DNA of 64,000 bases, from assembly GCA_002711845.1 (NCBI GenBank), contig PASF01000013.1, forward strand, positions 186,001 through 250,000, in the 5' to 3' direction. The notes beneath the pieces are model-generated. The model was not told the DNA's origin, searched no databases, and saw nothing but the letters and a program-made list of their open reading frames with translations. This stretch comes from Gammaproteobacteria bacterium. GTDB taxonomy: Bacteria; Pseudomonadota; Gammaproteobacteria; Pseudomonadales; Pseudohongiellaceae. Positions within the stretch are counted from its first letter, which is position 1. Each line of letters opens with the position of its first letter. A program made the position numbers and the translations under genes. Shown here piece after piece: positions 59,195 through 64,000 of the stretch.

Positions 59195-60217
59195 TCAGCG
59201 TGTCGAGGGCGACGGGTTTCCCACATTAAACAGTTTGGTTCTCACCAGTCGCCGGTAGGCATTGGGGGTGACGTCGTGGAGCCGCCGGAACAGTCCGGTA
59301 AAGTAGCTGACGTCCTGATAACCCACAGAGAATGCAATTTCCGCAATGCTCAGGTTACTGTGTTTGAGTAACTCGCGGGCCTGGTTGATACGCACTTCCT
59401 GCAGATACTCTACCGGTGTTTTATTGGCGGCCTGGCGAAATCGCCGATTGAATGACCGTGAGTTCAGTCCAAAGCTGGTTGCCAGCTCGCGCATGCGGAT
59501 ATCACGCTGGTAGTGTTTCTGTAACCACTCCTGAACCTTGATGATCAGCTCATCATGATGGGTATCCTGTTGGTCCACAGCCAACAGCAAGGATTCATAC
59601 GAACGTTTTAACTCATGGGTAAAGTGCCGTGCTACTTCGTCTGCTGTGCTGCCGTCAAAAAGCTGTTCAACAAAGTGCAGCATGACATCGCGCACGGCAT
59701 TGACACTGCCGGTGCAGTAGAGCCGGTCCTGATGGGTGATAAAACGTTTGCGTTGCAGTTTGATGCGTGGATAACGTTGTTCAAAGTCATCAAAGTAGCG
59801 CCAGTGGGTAGTGGCCGGTTTGTCATCGAGTAGACCGGCGGCCGCTGGAAAGTAGCTGCCACTGCCAACGCTGCAGATGGTCGCGCCCTGACTGTATTGC
59901 TGTGCCAGCCAAGTGACAGTGGCGTTGTGTTGCATCACCGCCGCGCGGGGGTTCCCCCACAGTGCCGGTACAAAAATCAGATCGCTCGGCCCGGTGTCAG
60001 CCAGCTGACAGGCAGGTTTGATGACCATGCCGCCGGACACGGTCATATTCTGCGTGTCTTCGGCAACGATTTGCAGTGATATCGATCGGTGTCGCCGTCG
60101 GTGTCCCGGTTGGTGGCGCAGGCGGAAGATAGTGTCGGCAGCACTGATCATCTCCAGTGGAATGGCCATGCTGGATGCCAGCGCCTGGGGCGAAGCGAGA
60201 ATGCAGATGTGTTTCAT
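59195..60217 (-). CDS. GlxA-family AraC-type transcriptional regulator
   Basis: A 340-residue regulator with an N-terminal DJ-1/PfpI-like amidotransferase fold (about 1-190; ICILASPQALASSMAIPLEM, FVPALWGNPRAAVMQ, GATICSVGSGSYFPAAAGLL). The nucleophile-position Cys of that fold is present in ICSVGSGSYF. A C-terminal AraC DNA-binding domain (about 225-330) has MRELATSFGLNSRSFNRRFR and IAEIAFSVGYQDVSYFTGLF. GlxA-type proteins often respond to nitrogen-containing osmolytes or amino acids. It overlaps greB by 4 bases (ATGA), so it is the last gene of the serA-serC-greB group. Confidence 0.88.
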   Translation of the reverse strand: MKHICILASPQALASSMAIPLEMISAADTIFRLRHQPGHRRRHRSISLQIVAEDTQNMTVSGGMVIKPACQLADTGPSDLIFVPALWGNPRAAVMQHNATVTWLAQQYSQGATICSVGSGSYFPAAAGLLDDKPATTHWRYFDDFEQRYPRIKLQRKRFITHQDRLYCTGSVNAVRDVMLHFVEQLFDGSTADEVARHFTHELKRSYESLLLAVDQQDTHHDELIIKVQEWLQKHYQRDIRMRELATSFGLNSRSFNRRFRQAANKTPVEYLQEVRINQARELLKHSNLSIAEIAFSVGYQDVSYFTGLFRRLHDVTPNAYRRLVRTKLFNVGNPSPSTR

Positions 60218-60720
60218 GCCGGCATGGTATACCGGATTGCAGCAACGTAGTAGCGGGTGCGCCCTGCCGGGGTGACGATGGCAATTTCGTCATCGACCTG
60301 CTTGCCCAGCAACGCCCGGCCCAGCGGGGCATCCATGCTGACATAGCCAGGTTTGTCGCCGACCTCGTCAGGCCCGACAATACGGTACAGGTTGATGTTG
60401 CCATCGGCGTCTTCAAGTTCTATCCAGGCACCAAAATAGATTTTGCCGGTATCGGCGGGCAGTGATCTGACCACCGTCGCGTCTTCCAGGCGTTTTCGCA
60501 GGTAGCGCACACGGCGGTCAATTTCACGCAGACGTTTTTTGCCGTAGATGTACTCGGCGTTTTCGGAGCGGTCACCCAGTGCCGCTGCGTCGCTGACCTG
60601 CTGGGTGACTTTGGGGCGTTCATCACGCCATAAAAAATCCAGCTCCTGACGCAGCCGGGTTTCCCCTTCTGCCGTCAGGTAGTTGGATTTGGGTGGTGCC
60701 GGCGGGCGGTAACGGCTCAT
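60214..60720 (-). CDS. greB: Transcription elongation factor GreB
   Basis: A 168-residue Gre factor that rescues backtracked RNA polymerase by stimulating transcript cleavage. The N-terminal coiled coil has the acidic tip in SDAAALGDRSENAEYIYGKK, where Asp and Glu enter the polymerase active site. The C-terminal FKBP-like domain has GAWIELEDADGNINLYRIVG and SMDAPLGRALLGKQVDDE. The longer N-terminus and basic-aromatic content favour GreB over GreA. It overlaps serC and the GlxA-type gene by 4 bases each. Confidence 0.94.
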   Translation of the reverse strand: MSRYRPPAPPKSNYLTAEGETRLRQELDFLWRDERPKVTQQVSDAAALGDRSENAEYIYGKKRLREIDRRVRYLRKRLEDATVVRSLPADTGKIYFGAWIELEDADGNINLYRIVGPDEVGDKPGYVSMDAPLGRALLGKQVDDEIAIVTPAGRTRYYVAAIRYTMPA

Positions 60721-61805
60721 CCGTTCTGCTGGGCAAATTCCTGCATGAAGTCCACCAGGGTCTGGCAGCCTTCCAGCGGCATGGCATTATAGATGGACGC
60801 ACGGATACCACCGACCAGGCGATGGCCCTTGAGTGCATACAGACCACGCACCAGTGCTTCATCCAGAAATTTTTTGTCCAGCGTACTGTCCTGCAGGTTG
60901 AAACAGACGTTCATCTCCGACCGGTGGTCGGGGTGTGCCGAACCGATATAAAAATCATTGTTGTCGATGACGTCATAAATCAGCTTCGCCTTTTGCGCGT
61001 TCAGTGCTTCCATGGCTGGCAGGCCGCCTTGCTCTTTCAGCCACTGCAGCACCAGGTTCATCATGTACACGGCAAAGGTGTTGATGGTATTGGGCATCGA
61101 GTGATTCTTGGCATAGGTTTCGTAATTCAGCAGGTTGGGTGTATTGGGCAATGCATGCCCCAGCAGTTCCTTGCGAATCAGGACAGTCGCCATACCTGAT
61201 GGCCCCAGGTTTTTCTGCAGGCCGGCGAAGATGACACCGAATTTGCTGAAATCCAGGCGTCGCGACAACAGCTCGGATGTCATGTCCGCCACCAGTGGGA
61301 TGTTGCCGGTATCCGGGAAGTGGTTCCAGCGAGTGCCAAAAATCGTATTGTTGCTGGTCAGGTGAACATACGATGTGTCCGGATCCAGCGTTGCCGGATC
61401 AAAATCCGGGATTCGGTCAAAACTGCTGGCCTCACTGGTGGCGGCAACAGTGATGTTGCCGAAGCGTGACGCTTCCTTGCGCGCCAGCATGGCAAAGTTA
61501 CCTGTCTCCAGATAGGCCGCTTTATGCGCCGGGTTCAGGTCCAGCAGATTATGCGGGACGGCAGAAAACTGCAGCTGGGCGCTGCCATGAACATAAAGGA
61601 TCTCAAAATCTTCGGGCAGTCCGGATATTTCGCGGATCAGCTCATCAGTATGCGTCAGCAGTGCTTCAAATTCCTTGCTGCGGTGACTGATTTCAATAAC
61701 CGAGGCACCCATGCCGTTATAGTCCATAAATTCCCGTTGTGCCCGCTCCATGACAGACGTCGGGAGCATGGCCGGGCCGGCACCAAAGTTATACACGCGA
61801 TTCAT
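60717..61805 (-). CDS. serC: Phosphoserine aminotransferase SerC
   Basis: A 362-residue pyridoxal-phosphate enzyme that converts 3-phosphohydroxypyruvate and glutamate to phosphoserine. It also serves pyridoxine synthesis in many bacteria. Family segments are YNFGAGPAMLPTSVMERAQR, VIEISHRSKEFEALL, DMTSELLSRRLDFSKFGVIF and the PLP-Lys segment AGLQKNLGPSGMATVLIRKE. SHRS and GGIRASIYNAM bind substrate phosphate. It stands 63 bases after serA, so these two consecutive serine-pathway genes are likely co-transcribed. Confidence 0.97.
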   Translation of the reverse strand: MNRVYNFGAGPAMLPTSVMERAQREFMDYNGMGASVIEISHRSKEFEALLTHTDELIREISGLPEDFEILYVHGSAQLQFSAVPHNLLDLNPAHKAAYLETGNFAMLARKEASRFGNITVAATSEASSFDRIPDFDPATLDPDTSYVHLTSNNTIFGTRWNHFPDTGNIPLVADMTSELLSRRLDFSKFGVIFAGLQKNLGPSGMATVLIRKELLGHALPNTPNLLNYETYAKNHSMPNTINTFAVYMMNLVLQWLKEQGGLPAMEALNAQKAKLIYDVIDNNDFYIGSAHPDHRSEMNVCFNLQDSTLDKKFLDEALVRGLYALKGHRLVGGIRASIYNAMPLEGCQTLVDFMQEFAQQNG

Positions 61806-61868
61806 AGTGGTTGTTCCTGAACAGTGGTCATTAATAAACAGTTTGTGACAACAGCGCCCGGCCGTGAC

Positions 61869-63065
61869 TCAAAGCACGGTGACCTTGATGACATCCTCGG
61901 TGTCCGCGATGGCAGCTACGGCAGCCTCTGACGGCATGGAGGCCAGATCGATCAGGTTATAGGCGATCCGGTCCCGGCTTTTGTTGATCATGTCGATGAC
62001 GTTGATATCCTGGTCGGCAAGAATGGACAGGATCTTGCCCAGCATCCCCGGCACGTTTTTGTTACTGATTGCCAGGCGTGTTCCTGCGCTGGCGCCGGGC
62101 ACGCGATCAAGGAACAGCGGAGGGTAGTTCACCGAATTGCGGATATTACCATTCTCCAGAAAATCCTTCAGCTGTTCTGCAGCCATGATGGCACAATTTT
62201 CTTCCGCCTCGGCGGTGCTGGCACCGATATGTGGCATCAGAATCACATCATCGCGGCCGATGAGTTCGTGGCGCGGGAAATCACTCACATACATACGCAA
62301 TTGACCCGCATTCAGACCGGCGACAACGGCATCGGTATCGACGATTTCGTCACGGGAGAAGTTGAGCAGGCACAGGCCAGGTTTCATGGCAGCGACCAGG
62401 TCTGTGCTGATCAGGTTGCGGGTGGCGTCAAGCACCGGCAGGTGCAGACTGACGTAGTCCGCATTGCCCAGAAGTGCGCTGATGTTCTCTATTTTCTGTA
62501 CCTGATTGGGCAGACGCCAGGCGGCATCGACAGATAGCGCCGGGTCATAGCCCAGCACCGTCATGCCCAGGTCAATCGCCATGCCGGCGACCAGCGAGCC
62601 GATGGCGCCCAGACCGATGACGCCCAGTGTCTTGCCCGCCAGTTCGCTGCCGGCGAAGCGTTTTTTCTCCGCTTCCAGCAACCGGGACATCTCGGCATTG
62701 TCAGTCATGTCCTTGAGTTCACTGATGTAACGCATGCCAGGCAGGATGCCGCGAGACGCCAGCAGCATCCCGCTGAGGACCAGCTCCTTGACTGCATTGG
62801 CGTTGGCGCCGGGTGTGTTGAACACCACGATGCCCTGATCCGTGCAAGCTGGCAGTGGCACATTGTTGACACCGGCGCCAGCCCGGGCCACGGCGCGGAC
62901 ACTGGCGGTCAGATCACTGACCTGCAGCTTGTAACTGCGTAACAGGATCGCCTCGGCATCGTCCAGTGCCGGGTCTACCCGGTAGTGTGTGCTGTTGAAG
63001 CGCGACAGGCCCTTGTCTGAAATCTGGTTATAGGTTTTTATTTTTAGTATGTGTGTGTCTGACAT
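61869..63065 (-). CDS. serA: D-3-phosphoglycerate dehydrogenase SerA
   Basis: A 398-residue NAD-dependent dehydrogenase that starts serine synthesis from 3-phosphoglycerate. The Rossmann motif is GKTLGVIGLGAIGSLVA (about 144-160). Catalytic segments are AVARAGAGVNNVPLPAC, NFSRDEIVDTDAVVAGL (Arg and Asp), and the His in ILMPHIGASTAEAEENC. A C-terminal ACT domain (about 325-398, ISNKNVPGMLGKILSILADQ) could give serine feedback inhibition. It is divergent from the hydrolase gene at 63252; the 186 bases between should hold both promoters. Confidence 0.95.
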   Translation of the reverse strand: MSDTHILKIKTYNQISDKGLSRFNSTHYRVDPALDDAEAILLRSYKLQVSDLTASVRAVARAGAGVNNVPLPACTDQGIVVFNTPGANANAVKELVLSGMLLASRGILPGMRYISELKDMTDNAEMSRLLEAEKKRFAGSELAGKTLGVIGLGAIGSLVAGMAIDLGMTVLGYDPALSVDAAWRLPNQVQKIENISALLGNADYVSLHLPVLDATRNLISTDLVAAMKPGLCLLNFSRDEIVDTDAVVAGLNAGQLRMYVSDFPRHELIGRDDVILMPHIGASTAEAEENCAIMAAEQLKDFLENGNIRNSVNYPPLFLDRVPGASAGTRLAISNKNVPGMLGKILSILADQDINVIDMINKSRDRIAYNLIDLASMPSEAAVAAIADTEDVIKVTVL

Positions 63066-63251
63066 GATTCCCTTGCCTTGATCCAGGATGAGAAAAGCTG
63101 CCTTTTATAACGTGAATCGCCGGCAAAAACCAGCCTCCAACAATGCCTGTGCGGGCAGCGATTGTTTGCCCCGACCGGTAAACCCGTTATCATGGCGGCG
63201 CTGAATACAGCAGGGTCAAGGGTCATGTGCCCGCCCTGACAGGGGGAGCCA

Positions 63252-64000
63252 GTGGAAGAGTCACGCTTTATCGCCGGACAGCCCGTCCCGGTGGGGACCG
63301 GCAAGGTCTCAGTGCAGCGCGTACTGTGCGCAAATGCCAGCATGATGACCGGGCCTGGCACCAATACCTATGTGCTTGGTGACCGTGACATGGCCGTCGT
63401 AGATCCGGGTCCGGCCCTGCCGGATCACACCGACGCTATCATGCAGGCACTGGCAGACAGGCCCCTGAAATGGATTTTTGTGACCCATACCCACGGCGAC
63501 CACTCGCCGGGTACATCGGCGCTGCAGGCTCTGACCGGTGCCTGTGTCATTGGCATGGCGCCACCACCTGGTGCCCTGTATCAGGATGCCAGTTTTGCGC
63601 CGGACCGTTTGTATCAGGACGGAGAGCGGATCATCTGTGACGGCTTCACCATGCAACTGATCCGTACACCCGGGCATGTCTCCAATCACATCTGCTTTTT
63701 ACTGGAGGAGGACGGGCTGCTGTTTACCGGCGATCACATCCTGCAGGGCACCACGCCGGTGATTCTGCCACCCGATGGCGACATGGGTGACTACCTGGCA
63801 TCGCTCGAGCAGTTGCGTGGTTTGCCGCTGCAGGCACTGGCGCCCGGGCATGGCGAGATCATGCGGGAGCCGGCACAGGTGATCAATACGCTGGTCCGCC
63901 ATCGCTTGAGACGCGAACAGAAAATTGTCAACGCGCTACAGAATCTGGGGCCGGCCACGCTCGATACGCTGGTGCTGCAGGCCTACGATGATGTTGCCGA
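63252..64000 (+). CDS. Metallo-beta-lactamase-fold hydrolase (partial)
   Basis: The start is a GTG at 63252 with GGGGGAG just upstream; the frame stays open to the window edge, giving about 249 residues. The metallo-beta-lactamase motif is complete: FVTHTHGDHSPGTSAL (zinc ligands), IRTPGHVSNHICFLL (next His), LLFTGDHILQG (bridging Asp) and ALAPGHGEIMRE (last His). This looks like the LACTB2/glyoxalase-II-related group, whose members are hydrolases or RNases of varied substrate. A C-terminal helical region (RREQKIVNALQNLGPATLDT) typical of LACTB2-like proteins is entering at the edge. Confidence 0.9.
   Translation, partial: MEESRFIAGQPVPVGTGKVSVQRVLCANASMMTGPGTNTYVLGDRDMAVVDPGPALPDHTDAIMQALADRPLKWIFVTHTHGDHSPGTSALQALTGACVIGMAPPPGALYQDASFAPDRLYQDGERIICDGFTMQLIRTPGHVSNHICFLLEEDGLLFTGDHILQGTTPVILPPDGDMGDYLASLEQLRGLPLQALAPGHGEIMREPAQVINTLVRHRLRREQKIVNALQNLGPATLDTLVLQAYDDVA

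Noticed and set aside
1-64000. CRISPR arrays, rRNA genes, riboswitches and intact insertion sequences
   Set aside because: No regularly spaced repeats, rRNA signature or complete transposase was seen. Riboswitches can be missed by eye; a covariance-model search would settle this.

Overview
The window is a dense, moderately GC-rich bacterial chromosome segment. GroEL with a Gly-Met tail, two large TonB-dependent receptors, OmpA-type and other beta-barrel outer-membrane proteins, a Gre factor, SodB and a sodium:solute-symporter/histidine-kinase hybrid point to a Gram-negative, probably marine, heterotrophic gammaproteobacterium. The genus cannot be fixed from sequence reading alone. The first gene (groL) and the last (a metallo-beta-lactamase-fold hydrolase) run off the window.

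Layout. 1-10.4 kb: the 3' half of groL, an OmpA-like protein, an SbtA/SbtB bicarbonate-transport pair, purEK, an HSL-type esterase, a MotA/MotB-type stator pair and a fused SecD-SecF. 10.4-19.3 kb: a TonB receptor behind a Pho-box-like repeat, a CASTOR/POLLUX-type channel, a small porin-like barrel, sodB, a coiled-coil membrane protein, tRNA-Leu(UAG), a GNAT acetyltransferase and a frameshifted outer-membrane gene. 19.4-24.0 kb: two overlapping GTPase genes and an acetyl-CoA hydrolase/transferase. 24.1-27.6 kb: modE-modA-modB-modC behind two ModE-type palindromes. 27.6-30.3 kb: a membrane protein/regulator pair and a DUF4173-like membrane protein, sharing operator-like palindromes. 30.4-34.4 kb: a three-subunit molybdenum hydroxylase of the PaoABC type with a Tat signal on the Fe-S subunit. 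34.6-36.1 kb: a VWA protein with a membrane-anchored J-domain protein. 36.1-43.6 kb: enoyl-CoA hydratase, an exported MetX-like hydrolase, an acyl-CoA ligase, a GntP-family permease and a second TonB receptor. 43.7-47.8 kb: a CrbR/CrbS-type two-component system. 50.7-64 kb: class I fumarase, an EF-hand/ECF sigma/anti-sigma-like/Spy-like group, FabY-type ketosynthase, a VanY-type peptidase, MltB, a ribosome hibernation factor, a DUF1244 protein, serA-serC-greB-araC-type regulator, and the partial hydrolase.

The most unusual stretch is 47.77-50.77 kb. The region between the CrbS-like kinase and fumarase is present twice as diverged direct repeats of about 230 and 216 bp. Between them lies an AT-rich island with an OmpR-type response regulator, a receiver domain lacking usual catalytic residues, and small unknown proteins. 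The left repeat ends in a 5' fragment of fumarase joined tail to tail with a 5' fragment of an enoyl-CoA hydratase gene closely related to the intact one at 36 kb. The right repeat keeps a decayed 5' stub of the kinase. This is what insertion by a single crossover at a shared segment, or a duplication followed by insertion, would leave.

Functional links: molybdate import (modABC under ModE) can supply the periplasmic molybdenum hydroxylase 3 kb away. The acyl-CoA ligase, hydratase, permease, exported hydrolase and TonB receptor could form an uptake and acid-catabolism module. The CrbSR-like system next to fumarase fits control of acetate and central carbon use. No CRISPR array, rRNA operon, intact insertion sequence or prophage was seen.
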